From assembly GCA_030715195.1 (NCBI GenBank), contig JAUYVI010000003.1:705700-769699 (forward strand): a stretch of 64,000 nucleotides of DNA, in the 5' to 3' direction. The position numbers and the translations under genes are program-made. The notes beneath the pieces are model-generated. The model saw only the letters and a program-made list of their open reading frames with translations. It searched no databases and had not been told where the DNA came from. Each line of letters starts with the position of its first letter. Positions within the stretch are counted from its first letter, which is position 1. The DNA comes from Dongia sedimenti. GTDB lineage: Bacteria; Pseudomonadota; Alphaproteobacteria; Dongiales; Dongiaceae. Positions 1 to 8,676 of the stretch are shown here, one piece after another.

Positions 1-443
1 ACCCTGGGTAAACCCTGCAGCACGCCGACGCCGGGTGGGTCACTTTGATTTTGTCTGCGCCGGGTCTGTGTTGCAGACCGTAAGCACGTCGCGAACCGGA
101 CCGGTAAAACTTTTACGGCCGCCGCCGCTTCACGGGCTGAAAACCCATATCAGCCCTTTGATGATCAACGAGATTTCCCAGCTCCGGGGCCACAAACGAT
201 TCTGCGTTCTGTAAACCCTGGGTAAACCTCGCGACGCCTGCGATGCGCCAGATCGGCGCCGCTTATCCCGCGACAGCATTCACGATGTCAAACAACGCGA
301 AACGTTGCCATGCGCCTCCGGTCTCGCTCAGCGGACAATCGAAAGGCAGGTCGCGATCATACCACAATCGGCGCCATGTGTCCCAGGTACTCGCGTGAAT
401 TCGGGAATATGCAGCGTCGCGCAGAATTCCTGCGCGGATGGCG
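1..443. other. Left-edge region without a convincing gene; short direct repeats
   Basis: I find no credible coding region here. Open frames exist on both strands, but their translations are rich in Arg, Ala and Cys and resemble no family I know. The 14-base string ACCCTGGGTAAACC occurs twice, at 1-14 and 215-228, and GTAAACC recurs at 8, 211 and 222. A short palindrome, GTAAAACTTTTAC, lies at 104-116. These may be regulatory or a decayed element whose other half lies outside the window. The sirtuin gene ends at 444 on the minus strand, so this stretch is downstream of that operon. Confidence 0.5.
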
Positions 444-1181
444 TTACGATGGCCAGACCGCTTCAACCAGTTCCGGCAGCACCACGCCCGCCGGGCCGCG
501 CAGGTTGAGCGCGATCTTATCGAACGGGGTCGGCTCCGGATTGATCTGAACCAGCAGCGCGCCGGCGTCGCGCGCGACCAACGGGATGCGCGCCGCCGGA
601 TGCACCGTCGCCGAAGTGCCGATCGAGAAGACGATCTCCGCCCGCTGCGCGGCCGCCATCGCCGCATGCCACGGTTCCTGCGGCAGCGCCTCGCCGAACC
701 AGACGATGTCCGGCCGGCACAGACCGCCGCAGGTGTCGCAGCGTGGCGGCGTTTCCAGATCGTGCGGCACTTCCGGCATCTCGGTGCCGCATTGCGCGCA
801 CTTGTTGCGGAACACGCTGCCATGAAGGTGGATCGGTGCCGCGCTGCCGGCCAGTTCGTGCAGCCGATCGACGTTCTGGGTCACCAGCACCGTCTCCGGC
901 AGCCGCGCCTCGAAGCCAGCGATCGCATGATGCGCCGGATTGGGCGCCACATCGGCATGCACCCGGCGGCGCCATTGATACCAACGCCAGACGGTCTCGG
1001 GATCGCGGGCGAAGGCCTCCGGTGTCGCCAGGTCCTGGGGCTTGTAGCTCGCCCAGAGCCCGGTCTGGGCGTCGCGGAAGGTCGGCAGGCCGGATTCCGC
1101 CGAGACGCCCGCACCGGTGAAGAACAGCACGCGTTTCGCCGCCCGCAGAGCCTCGACCAGCTCCGTGGGAAAGTCGATCAC
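444..1181 (-). CDS. SIR2-family NAD-dependent protein deacylase (sirtuin)
   Basis: This 245-residue protein removes acyl groups from lysines using NAD+. Visible motifs are the NAD-binding GAGVSAESG (23-31), TQNVD (101-105), the catalytic His120 in LHG, and four zinc-ligand cysteines at 128, 131, 148 and 151. A Y-x-x-R pair (Tyr68, Arg71) sits where CobB and SIRT5 carry the residues that recognise succinyl or malonyl groups, so it may prefer acidic acyl chains. The start is GTG, and its GTGA overlaps the stop of the upstream permease gene, which makes it the last gene of the transporter/sugar-acid operon. A longer in-frame reading into the permease region is an artefact. The family call is firm; the substrate is unknown. 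Confidence 0.9.
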   Translation of the reverse strand: MIDFPTELVEALRAAKRVLFFTGAGVSAESGLPTFRDAQTGLWASYKPQDLATPEAFARDPETVWRWYQWRRRVHADVAPNPAHHAIAGFEARLPETVLVTQNVDRLHELAGSAAPIHLHGSVFRNKCAQCGTEMPEVPHDLETPPRCDTCGGLCRPDIVWFGEALPQEPWHAAMAAAQRAEIVFSIGTSATVHPAARIPLVARDAGALLVQINPEPTPFDKIALNLRGPAGVVLPELVEAVWPS

Positions 1182-1978
1182 GCGTCCGCCCCGGCAAAGT
1201 CCTTGGGGATGAGGTAGCGCGCGGCGATCAGCACCATGACCGTGGTCAGGGCCAGGATGATCGCCACCAGCGCGTTGATGTCCGGCGTGAAGCCGAGCCG
1301 CATCATCGCCCAGAGCCGCAGCGGGAGGGTGTTCTGCGTGCCGGTCACCAGGATGGTGATCATGGTCTCGTCGAAGGAGAGCGCGAAAGCCAGCACCCCG
1401 GCGCCGATCAGGGCGCTCTTCAGGTTCGGCAGCAGCACGTAGAAGAAGGTCTGGGGCGCGCTGGCGCCGAGATCGTAGGACGCCTCGATCATGCTGAAGC
1501 CGATCCCCTGCAGCCGCACCAGGATGGTGCGGTAGACCAGGGCGAGGACGAACACCGTATGGCCGATGATGATGGTCAGCATCGAGCGGTCGATCGAGAC
1601 CTCCCGGAAGAAGATCAGCAGCGAGAGGCCGGTGATGATCGGCGGCATCAGAAACGGCAGGAAGACGACGAATTGCAGCAGCGCCCGCGACCGCGACTTG
1701 CCGCTGTTGCAATGCAGCGCGATGACCGTGCCGAGCACCAGCGACGCCGCCACGGCGGAGAGGCCGACGATGAAGGTGTTCTCCACCGCCTCGATCACGC
1801 CCTCGTTCCCTGTGAGCTTTGCATAGGCATCGAGATTCATCTGGCTCCAATCGACCGAGCCGTATTTCACGGTGAAGAACGAGGTGACGATCGGAATGAA
1901 GATCGGCCCATAGAGCAGGATGAAGACCAGCAGGGTCACGAGCGACAGCAGCAGGGTCGCGAGCGGAGAGCGCTTCAT
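1178..1978 (-). CDS. ABC transporter permease, PotC-like
   Basis: This 266-residue inner-membrane permease has about six hydrophobic segments and the binding-protein-dependent permease signature region around EASYDLGASAPQTFF, where EAA-loop residues contact the ATPase. It is the PotC-type partner of the spermidine/putrescine (opine, iron) importer family. ATG is at 1978 and overlaps the stop of the other permease gene by ATGA; its own stop overlaps the sirtuin start. The transported molecule cannot be read from the sequence. Co-transcription with sugar-acid enzymes suggests a substrate linked to that pathway, although the family more often carries polyamines or similar cations. Confidence 0.9.
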   Translation of the reverse strand: MKRSPLATLLLSLVTLLVFILLYGPIFIPIVTSFFTVKYGSVDWSQMNLDAYAKLTGNEGVIEAVENTFIVGLSAVAASLVLGTVIALHCNSGKSRSRALLQFVVFLPFLMPPIITGLSLLIFFREVSIDRSMLTIIIGHTVFVLALVYRTILVRLQGIGFSMIEASYDLGASAPQTFFYVLLPNLKSALIGAGVLAFALSFDETMITILVTGTQNTLPLRLWAMMRLGFTPDINALVAIILALTTVMVLIAARYLIPKDFAGADA

Positions 1979-2844
1979 CGATGCACTCCCGCCTTCTCGC
2001 CGCCGAACCGCGCGCCGACCAGGATCGCCACGATCACCACCGCCGCCAGGATCACGCTCAAGGCCGAGCCGAACGGCCAGTTGAAGGCGGTGCCGAACTG
2101 GCTGTAGATGATCCGGCCGAAGGTGAAGCCGCTCTGCCCGCCGACCATCTGCGGGGTGAGGAAGTCGCCGATCGCCAGCACGAAGACGAAAGTCGCGGCG
2201 CTGATGACGCCGGGCAGGCTCAAGGGCAGGATCACCCGGAAGAAGCTCTGCGCGTTCGAGCCGCCGAGATCGGCCGAGGCCTCCAGCAGGTTCTTCGGGA
2301 TCCGCTCCAGCGACAGGAAGATCGGCAGGATCGCGAAGGGCAGCAGGAGGACCGACAGCGTCAGCAGCACGGCGTTCAGGTTGAACACGAAGAAGGTCAG
2401 CGGCTGGTCGATGATGCCGAGCGCGATCAGGCTGCGGTTCAGGAAGCCGTTGCCGCCGAGGATGCTGCGGATCGCATACATCTTGATGATGTAGCTCATC
2501 AGCAGCGGCACCAGGAGCAGCATCAGCAGCGTGTACTTCTTCCGCCCCTTCAGGCCCGACAGGAAATAGGCCACGGGGTACCCAAACGCGATGCAGAGCC
2601 CCGCCACTTCGAGACACAACACCACGGTCTGCCGCAGCACCGGCACGTAGATCTCGTCGGTGAAGAACCGGCGATAGTTCACCAGGGTCAGTTCGTAATG
2701 CAGCTCGGTCCCCTCGACCCAGAACAGCGAGTAGACCAGGAACCCGCAAAGCGGCAGCAGGATGAAGAAGATCGGCAGCCCGTAGGCGGCGAGCAAGGCG
2801 ATGCCGCGCCAGATCCGATCGGCCTCGATCGGTTTCGCGGTCAT
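1975..2844 (-). CDS. ABC transporter permease, PotB-like
   Basis: This 289-residue permease has a hydrophobic first segment (about residues 14-40) and later membrane spans. Its EAA-type loop lies around LLEASADLGGSNAQSFF. It would pair with the PotC-like protein to form the membrane channel of the importer. The gene overlaps the ATPase gene upstream and the second permease gene downstream by four bases each (ATGA), so the three are translationally coupled. The length fits PotB proteins. Substrate is unassigned. Confidence 0.9.
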   Translation of the reverse strand: MTAKPIEADRIWRGIALLAAYGLPIFFILLPLCGFLVYSLFWVEGTELHYELTLVNYRRFFTDEIYVPVLRQTVVLCLEVAGLCIAFGYPVAYFLSGLKGRKKYTLLMLLLVPLLMSYIIKMYAIRSILGGNGFLNRSLIALGIIDQPLTFFVFNLNAVLLTLSVLLLPFAILPIFLSLERIPKNLLEASADLGGSNAQSFFRVILPLSLPGVISAATFVFVLAIGDFLTPQMVGGQSGFTFGRIIYSQFGTAFNWPFGSALSVILAAVVIVAILVGARFGGEKAGVHR

Positions 2845-3899
2845 GCGGCGACCAGCCGGCAGTCTTCGGTGCGCCAGGCCAGCTGCACGCGGTCGCCGAC
2901 CTTGAGCGGCAGGCCCTCGGCCCGGCTCGGCAGCTTCACCCGCAGCGGCACGCCGGCCACATCGACCACCGCGACGGTCGCGGCGCCGCCGAAATTGACG
3001 CTGCTCACCTGCCCCGCCACGACGGTGTTGGCGCCCGGCTCGTTGCCGATCCGGATCGCTTCCGGCCGGATCACCGCGAAGGCCTTGGCACCCGCGGCGG
3101 GCTCCGTCCCGTCCGCGGCGCAGGGCAGCGTCCCGATCGGCGTCGCGACGCTGCCCCGATCCCCGGCCACGCCTTCGATCAGGTTGTTGTCGCCGAAGAA
3201 GCGGGCGACGAACTCCGAATGCGGCCGGTAATAGACCTCGGTCGGCGAGCCCAGCTGCAGGATCTTGCCGTAATTCATCACGCAGATCCGATCCGCCATG
3301 GCGATCGCCTCCTCCTGGTCGTGAGTCACGAACAGGAAGGTGGTCTTGATCTCGCGATGGATGTCCTTCAGGAACTCCTGCATCTGCTTCCTGAGCTCGA
3401 CGTCGAGCGCCGCCAGCGGCTCGTCCAGCAGGATGAGTCGCGGCTGGCAGATGATCGCCCGCGCCAGGGCCACCCGCTGCCGCTGCCCGCCGGAAAGCTG
3501 CGCCGGGTAGCGCGCAGCCAAGCTTCCGAGCTGCACCAGGTCCAGCACTTCGCCGACCCGCTGCTTGATCACCGCATTCGCGGTGCCGCGCACCTTCAGC
3601 CCATAGCCGACATTGCCGGCCACGGTCATATGCGGGAACAGGGCGTAGTCCTGGAACACCGTGTTGAACGGGCGCCGGTTGATCGGATCATGGGCGATGT
3701 CGCGCCCGTCGAGCAGGATCTGCCCCTGATCCGGCTGGGTGAAGCCGCCGATCATCCGCAGGATCGTGGTCTTGCCGGAACCCGACGGCCCCAGGATGGT
3801 GATGAACTCCCCGTCTTCGACGGCGAGGTCGATATGCTCCAGCACCCGGGTCGCACCGAACGCCTTGCCGACGCCTTTCAGCTCGAGAAGAACCGCCAT
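2841..3899 (-). CDS. ABC transporter ATP-binding protein, PotA-like
   Basis: This 352-residue ATPase powers the importer. It shows Walker A (GPSGSGKTT), the Q-loop region VFQDYALFPHM, the signature LSGGQRQR, Walker B ending in LILLDEP, and the switch His in VTHDQEEA. The C-terminal third (from about residue 240) looks like a TOBE domain, as in PotA/FbpC/UgpC-type ATPases. It lies 65 bases downstream of the solute-binding protein gene, with a strong hairpin in the gap, and overlaps the PotB-like gene by four bases. The hairpin may lower expression of the membrane parts relative to the binding protein. Confidence 0.92.
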   Translation of the reverse strand: MAVLLELKGVGKAFGATRVLEHIDLAVEDGEFITILGPSGSGKTTILRMIGGFTQPDQGQILLDGRDIAHDPINRRPFNTVFQDYALFPHMTVAGNVGYGLKVRGTANAVIKQRVGEVLDLVQLGSLAARYPAQLSGGQRQRVALARAIICQPRLILLDEPLAALDVELRKQMQEFLKDIHREIKTTFLFVTHDQEEAIAMADRICVMNYGKILQLGSPTEVYYRPHSEFVARFFGDNNLIEGVAGDRGSVATPIGTLPCAADGTEPAAGAKAFAVIRPEAIRIGNEPGANTVVAGQVSSVNFGGAATVAVVDVAGVPLRVKLPSRAEGLPLKVGDRVQLAWRTEDCRLVAA

Positions 3900-3917
3900 T
3901 CGCCCCCCAAGAATCGA

Positions 3918-3950
3918 ACCGGCCCGCCCCCGTTTCGGAGACGGGCCGGT
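3918..3950 (-). terminator. Intra-operon hairpin between binding protein and ATPase genes
   Basis: Nine-base perfect arms ACCGGCCCG and CGGGCCGGT flank a 15-base loop in the 65-base gap after the solute-binding protein stop. There is no clear T-run, so it is more likely a processing or partial-termination/mRNA-stability hairpin than a full terminator. Such hairpins are common between a highly expressed binding protein and its permease genes. Confidence 0.6.
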
Positions 3951-3964
3951 CGGTTCACTCTACC

Positions 3965-5002
3965 TTACTGCGCGGCTTTGATCTCGTTCCAGAGATCGGC
4001 CCGCTTGGTCGGGTCCTCGACCGTCTCGACATAGATCAGCTTGTCGTCCGGCTTGGCGTTGCTGGACGGGGCGGTCGTGCTGCCGAACCCGGTGCGTTCC
4101 GTCAGCTGGGCACCGATCTGCTTGCTCATCAGGAAATTGATCCACTGCTCGGCCAGATCCTTGTCCTGAGCGCCGACCGTGACGGCCCAGGTGTCGAGCC
4201 AGGAGAGCGCACCCTCCTTCGGGTTCACATAGGCGACATGGGCACCGGCATCCTGCAGCGACTTCACCTGCTGCTGGCCGTAATTGGCCCAGACCAGCGC
4301 GATGTCGTTGTTCTTGTAGATCTGGGTCGCTTCGTCGGCCGTCGTGTAGAAGCTGAGCACGTTCGGCTTCAGCTTCAGCAGCTTCTCCTTGGCCGCCGCC
4401 ATCTGCTCGGCGGTGAGGTGGAACGGATCCTGGACGCCCTGGGTCAACGCGGTGAAGGAGAAGTTGTGCTCGCCATTGTCATAGGCGAGGACCTTGCCCT
4501 TGTATTGCGGATCCCAGAGCACATCCATCGAGGTCGGCGGCGTCTTCACTTCGTCGGTGTTGTAGATGATGCCGATCGAATCGAAGCAGAACGGCACCGC
4601 ATAGAGCTGGCCGTCCCGCATCACGCCCTTCACCTTGGTGAGGTCGTTGAAGATCGGCAGCTGGTTGGCCTTCTGGTCTGGAATCTTCGAGAGGTCGATC
4701 GGCTGCACCAGCTTGGCGTCGATATAGCGCTGCAGCTGGCCGGTGTTGACGGCCATGACGTCGAAGTCCTTGCCCTCCGAGCCCTTGATCTTGGCCCAGA
4801 TCTCGTCGTCGCTGCCGATGAAGACGACCTTCACGTCGGCGCCGGTCTCTTTCTCGAACGCCTTCACCCAATCGTCGTCGGCATAGCCCTGCCAGGCCAG
4901 CACGCGCAGTTCCTTGGCCATGGCCGGCGCTGATGAAGACATCGCCAGCATAGTTGCGGCTGCCAGCATCGGCAGAGCGCCGCGGATCACCGATTTCAGC
5001 AT
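3965..5002 (-). CDS. ABC transporter solute-binding protein, PotD-like, periplasmic
   Basis: This 345-residue protein begins with a signal peptide (positively charged N-terminus, hydrophobic stretch to about residue 29 ending ...APAMA before KELRVLAW). The mature part follows the PotD/PotF pattern, with LRVLAWQGYADDDWVKAFE near its start. It delivers the substrate to the Pot-type permease encoded downstream. The gene lies 44 bases after the GguC/AraD1 gene on the same strand. Homologues bind polyamines, opines or iron, so the ligand cannot be deduced; its operon partners argue for a compound entering sugar-acid metabolism. Confidence 0.88.
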   Translation of the reverse strand: MLKSVIRGALPMLAAATMLAMSSSAPAMAKELRVLAWQGYADDDWVKAFEKETGADVKVVFIGSDDEIWAKIKGSEGKDFDVMAVNTGQLQRYIDAKLVQPIDLSKIPDQKANQLPIFNDLTKVKGVMRDGQLYAVPFCFDSIGIIYNTDEVKTPPTSMDVLWDPQYKGKVLAYDNGEHNFSFTALTQGVQDPFHLTAEQMAAAKEKLLKLKPNVLSFYTTADEATQIYKNNDIALVWANYGQQQVKSLQDAGAHVAYVNPKEGALSWLDTWAVTVGAQDKDLAEQWINFLMSKQIGAQLTERTGFGSTTAPSSNAKPDDKLIYVETVEDPTKRADLWNEIKAAQ

Positions 5003-5046
5003 GTTGATCTCCTTCTCCCTGTTTATCGTTATTGTCGCCGTTCCGT

Positions 5047-6054
5047 TCAGAGCGGCGTCACCGTCACCAAGCCCTCATCGGGCTCCAATTCCATCCGGTT
5101 GCGCAAGGGCTGTCCGAAAGCCGGCACGTCGATCTCGAACGTATCACCCACTTGTGTCTTCACCCCGGCGCCGTAGCTCAACACCGCCGCCCCCATAAAA
5201 TAGGCATGGAGGTCGCCCGGGCGCCTGAACATGCGGTAACGGAAATGGAAATGCTCCAGGTTCGCGATCGAATGCGACATGTTGGCCTCGCCCAGCAACA
5301 CCTCCGCCTCCCACAGCACCTTTCCGTTGCGGATGATGCGCGAGGCGCCGTGGATATCCTGCGGCAATTCTCCGATCATCAGCTCCGGCCCCATCGAGCA
5401 GGCGCGCAGCTTGGAATGCTGGGTGTAGAGATAGTTCTGCGCCTCGGTCACGTGGTCGGAAAATTCATTGCCCAGGGTAAAGCCGATCCGGCGCGGCCGT
5501 CCATCGGAGTCCACCAGATAGAGGCCGACCACCTCCGGCTCCTCGGCCCCCGCCAGCGCGAAGCCCGGCAGCGGCATCGGCGCTTCCGGCGCGACAATCT
5601 CGGTCCCGACTCCCTTGTAGAACCATTCCGGCTGGACGCCGATCTTGCCCGCTTCCGGCTTGCCGCCCTTGATCCCCATGCGGAAGATCTTCATGGAATC
5701 CGATTCCGGCGCATTGGAACCGTGGGTCGTCACATGCATCTTGTTGCGCGCATCGGCGCTGCCGAGATGGGTCAGGCCCGTCCCGGTCAGGAAGAAACGC
5801 GCCGGCTCGGGATGCTCGATCGGCGGCAGCACCTTGCCGGCCTTCAGCAGCGCCACGTAGTCCACGGTCTCCGTCGACGCCGCCGCCTTGACCAGATCGG
5901 CCAACGGCCGGTTCTGGGCGATCGAAGCCTCGGCCAAGCTGAACACCGTCTCGTAGCCCTGCAACGGATGGGCACGCACGCCGTCTTCCGCGACCAGGCC
6001 GACGGCCCGTTTGCCGTCGGTCTTGTATTGAATGAGCCGCATATTGCCGGTCAT
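5047..6054 (-). CDS. GguC/AraD1-family FAH-fold protein, probable 2-keto-3-deoxy-pentonate dehydratase
   Basis: This protein of about 335 residues belongs to the fumarylacetoacetate-hydrolase superfamily. Its N-terminus (RLIQYKTDGKRAVGLVAEDG) and the acidic metal-binding region EEPEVVGLYLVD match the GguC/AraD1 group. Members are linked to dehydration of 2-keto-3-deoxy-pentonates to 2-oxoglutarate semialdehyde in oxidative pentose pathways. I chose ATG at 6054 because it overlaps the SDR stop by ATGA; a second ATG at 6042 is possible. Together with the SDR and dehydratase upstream it forms three steps of a Weimberg-type route. The specific substrate is inferred from context. Confidence 0.8.
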   Translation of the reverse strand: MTGNMRLIQYKTDGKRAVGLVAEDGVRAHPLQGYETVFSLAEASIAQNRPLADLVKAAASTETVDYVALLKAGKVLPPIEHPEPARFFLTGTGLTHLGSADARNKMHVTTHGSNAPESDSMKIFRMGIKGGKPEAGKIGVQPEWFYKGVGTEIVAPEAPMPLPGFALAGAEEPEVVGLYLVDSDGRPRRIGFTLGNEFSDHVTEAQNYLYTQHSKLRACSMGPELMIGELPQDIHGASRIIRNGKVLWEAEVLLGEANMSHSIANLEHFHFRYRMFRRPGDLHAYFMGAAVLSYGAGVKTQVGDTFEIDVPAFGQPLRNRMELEPDEGLVTVTPL

Positions 6055-6842
6055 ACCCAACCACCATCCACGATGAAATTCTGCGAGCTGCACATGCGGC
6101 TGTCATCCGCGGCGAGAAACAAGGCCATTCGGGCGATATCCGGCGCGAACAGACGATCGGGCAAGCACTGCCGTTCGGCGATCTGCTTCTCGCCGGCCTC
6201 ATTGAGCCAGAGCTTCACCTGCCGCTCGGTCATCACCCAGCCGGGCAGCAGGCAATTGACCCGGATCCGCTCCGGCCCGAACTCGCGGGCCAGCGCCCGC
6301 GTCATGCCGGTGATCGCCGCTTTCGAGGTCACATAGGCCGGGCAATCGCCGTCGCCCACCAGCCAGGTGATCGACCCGAACATGACGATCGAACCGCCGC
6401 CGGCATCGCGCATCATCGGCCGCACCGCCTGCGCCGCGAAGAACTGATGCCGCACATTCACCGCCATGCGGTCGTTCCAGTAATCGACCGTGACATCCGC
6501 CGTGGCATGGCGATCGTCGTTGCCCGCGTTATTCAGCAGCGCCCGGATCGGCCCCAACTCCTTGGCCGCCTGCGCGACACAGGATCGCAAGGCCTCGATG
6601 TCCCGCAGATCGCATGGCATGAACAGCGGTTTCGGATCGCCCTTGGCCGCGATCCGCTCGACCAGCGCCTTGGACGGCGCCGCGGCGATATCGACGAAGG
6701 CGACCTTGGCGCCTTGCGCGCAGAAATGCTCGACCAGGCTTTCGCCGATCCCACTGCCGCCGCCGGTGATGAAGACCACGCGGTCCTTCAGGCTCGGATA
6801 GACCGCCGGCTGGTCGATCGCTCCTTTGCGTTCGTTGCTCAA
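6051..6842 (-). CDS. SDR-family sugar 1-dehydrogenase, XylB-like
   Basis: This 263-residue short-chain dehydrogenase would oxidise an aldopentose to its lactone with NAD(P)+. It shows the Rossmann motif TGGGSGIG, NNAGNDDRH, and the catalytic Tyr/Lys in YVTSKAA. As I recall the Caulobacter D-xylose dehydrogenase, stretches such as YPSLK, NNAGNDDRH and MTRALARE closely parallel it. The only available start is TTG at 6842, overlapping the dehydratase stop as TTGA; no in-frame ATG precedes the Rossmann motif. The gene sits between the dehydratase and GguC genes. Pentose specificity (xylose, arabinose or a relative) is inferred. Confidence 0.85.
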   Translation of the reverse strand: MSNERKGAIDQPAVYPSLKDRVVFITGGGSGIGESLVEHFCAQGAKVAFVDIAAAPSKALVERIAAKGDPKPLFMPCDLRDIEALRSCVAQAAKELGPIRALLNNAGNDDRHATADVTVDYWNDRMAVNVRHQFFAAQAVRPMMRDAGGGSIVMFGSITWLVGDGDCPAYVTSKAAITGMTRALAREFGPERIRVNCLLPGWVMTERQVKLWLNEAGEKQIAERQCLPDRLFAPDIARMALFLAADDSRMCSSQNFIVDGGWV

Positions 6843-8569
6843 TGCGACTGCCGCGGGATCGCGGCCCCCCTCTGCCCGACCAGGAAGTCGAAGTCGCAGC
6901 CGCGATCCGCCTGCAACACGTGATCGACATAGAGCTGCTGATAGCCGCTGGTCATCGCATGCTGCGGCGGCGACCAGGCCTTATGCCGGTCGGCGAGCTG
7001 CTGGTGCGAGACCTCGAGCTCCAACCGGCGTCCTGCGACATCCAACTCGATCCAATCCCCATCCCGCACCAGCGCCAGCGGTCCCCCGACCGCCGCTTCC
7101 GGCGCGGTGTGCAGCACCACCGTGCCGTAGGCCGTGCCGCTCATTCGGGCATCCGAAATCCGCACCATGTCGCTGACGCCCTGCTTCAGCAGCTTCTGCG
7201 GCAGCGGCATGTTGCCGACCTCGGCCATGCCGGGATAGCCGCGCGGGCCGCAATTCTTCAGCACCATCACGCTGTCCGCGGTGATGTCGAGGGCCGGATC
7301 GTCGACCCGCGCGTGATAATGCTCGATGTTCTCGAACACGACCGCCGGCCCGCGATGCTGCATTAGCTTCGGCGTGGCCGCGGAGGGCTTGATCACCGCG
7401 CCGTTGGGCGCGAGGTTGCCGCGCAGCACCGCGATGCCGCCCTGGGGCGTCAGCGGGTTGTTGAGCGGCCGGATGACCTCTTCGTTGTAATTGGTGACGT
7501 CGCCGACCAGCTCACCGATGGTCTTGCCGGTCACCGTCATGGCGTCGAGATGCAAGGTCCCGGTGGTGCTGATCGCCCGCATCACCGCCTTGAGACCGCC
7601 GGCGTAATAGAAATCCTCCATCAGGAACCGGCCCGACGGCATCAGGTCGACGATGGTCGGGATATCGCGGCCAAGCCGGTCCCAATCGTCGAGGCTGAGA
7701 TCGACGCCGAGCCGCTGCGCCACCGCGATCAGATGGATGACGGCATTGGTGGATCCGCCGATCGCGCCATTGACCCGAATCGCATTCTCGAAGGCGCGCT
7801 TGGTCAGGATCTGCGACATCCGCACATCCTCGTTGACCAGCTGCACGATCCGTCGCCCGGCGAGCTGGGCGAGGACGCCGCGCCGCGCATCCACCGCCGG
7901 GATCGCAGCATTGTCCGGCATGCCGATGCCGAGCGCTTCGACCATGCTGGCCATGGTGGAGGCCGTACCCATGGTCATGCAGCTGCCGGCCGACCGGCTC
8001 TGGCCCTGCTCGGCCGAGAGGAAGTCCTCGACCGACATCCGCCCGGCCTTCACATCCTCGTAGAACTTCCAGACATGGGTGCCGGAGCCGATCTTCTGGC
8101 CACGGAAATCGCCGTTCAGCATCGGCCCGCCGGAAACGACGATGGTCGGCAGGTCGCAGCTGGCCGCGCCCATCATCAGCGCCGGCGTGGTCTTGTCGCA
8201 GCCGACCAGCAGGATCACGCCGTCGATCGGATTGCCGCGGATCGATTCCTCGACATCCATGCTGGCGAGATTGCGGAACAGCATCGCGGTCGGCCGCATG
8301 TTGGACTCACCGGTGCTCATCACCGGGAATTCCAGCGGCAGCCCGCCCGCCTCGTAGACCCCGCGCCTCACATGCTCGGCCAGGCCGCGCAGATGCGCGT
8401 TGCAGGGCGTCAGCTCGGAGAAGGTGTTGCAGATGCCGATCACCGGCTTCCCGTCGAACAGATCGTCGGGGATGCCCTGATTCTTCATCCAGCTGCGGTG
8501 CATGAACGCATTCTTGCCCGCGCCGCCGAACCACGCGCTGGAGCGCAGCACCCGCTGCTTCTTTGTCAT
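6839..8569 (-). CDS. IlvD/Edd-family sugar-acid dehydratase (arabinonate/xylonate type)
   Basis: This 576-residue dehydratase converts an aldonate to its 2-keto-3-deoxy form with an Fe-S cluster and Mg2+. Visible family motifs are CNTFSELTPCN, VGCDKTTPA, GSCMTMGTASTM and GGSTNAVIH, with the C-terminal SDARMSGTAYG. The cysteines in CN, GCDK and GSC are the expected cluster ligands. ATG at 8569 gives the usual family length and follows a G-rich ribosome site (AGGGCGGA); a longer reading from 8617 would run into the promoter. It heads the operon of dehydratase, SDR, GguC, Pot transporter and sirtuin. A second paralogue lies at 40596-42332. Confidence 0.9.
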   Translation of the reverse strand: MTKKQRVLRSSAWFGGAGKNAFMHRSWMKNQGIPDDLFDGKPVIGICNTFSELTPCNAHLRGLAEHVRRGVYEAGGLPLEFPVMSTGESNMRPTAMLFRNLASMDVEESIRGNPIDGVILLVGCDKTTPALMMGAASCDLPTIVVSGGPMLNGDFRGQKIGSGTHVWKFYEDVKAGRMSVEDFLSAEQGQSRSAGSCMTMGTASTMASMVEALGIGMPDNAAIPAVDARRGVLAQLAGRRIVQLVNEDVRMSQILTKRAFENAIRVNGAIGGSTNAVIHLIAVAQRLGVDLSLDDWDRLGRDIPTIVDLMPSGRFLMEDFYYAGGLKAVMRAISTTGTLHLDAMTVTGKTIGELVGDVTNYNEEVIRPLNNPLTPQGGIAVLRGNLAPNGAVIKPSAATPKLMQHRGPAVVFENIEHYHARVDDPALDITADSVMVLKNCGPRGYPGMAEVGNMPLPQKLLKQGVSDMVRISDARMSGTAYGTVVLHTAPEAAVGGPLALVRDGDWIELDVAGRRLELEVSHQQLADRHKAWSPPQHAMTSGYQQLYVDHVLQADRGCDFDFLVGQRGAAIPRQSH

Positions 8570-8598
8570 TCCGCCCTGCTCTCGTCTCGTTTGGCTGA

Positions 8599-8613
8599 TT
8601 TGGTATAGCCAAA
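8599..8613. promoter_or_regulatory. Candidate IclR operator in divergent promoter region
   Basis: TTTGG-TATAG-CCAAA is a perfect 5-base inverted repeat in the 107-base gap between the dehydratase and iclR start codons. A looser second inverted match pairs GGTATAGC (8602-8609) with GCTATGC (8628-8634). Short AT-centred palindromes in such gaps are typical IclR sites, so the neighbouring regulator is the likely ligand. This is inferred from position and symmetry only. Confidence 0.45.
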
Positions 8614-8676
8614 CCATGTTTTGTATCGCTATGCTAGACCATCTGCGTGAGACACGCCAAGGGGGAAGTGAAGAAG

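Noticed and set aside
444..1850. A permease-sirtuin fusion read as one 468-residue frame
   Set aside because: The part before 1181 is an out-of-frame reading of the PotC-like permease. The sirtuin starts at a GTG that overlaps the permease stop.
3965..5002. Assignment of the importer to spermidine/putrescine (potABCD)
   Set aside because: Family resemblance alone does not fix the ligand, and the operon partners are sugar-acid enzymes, so I left the gene symbols empty.
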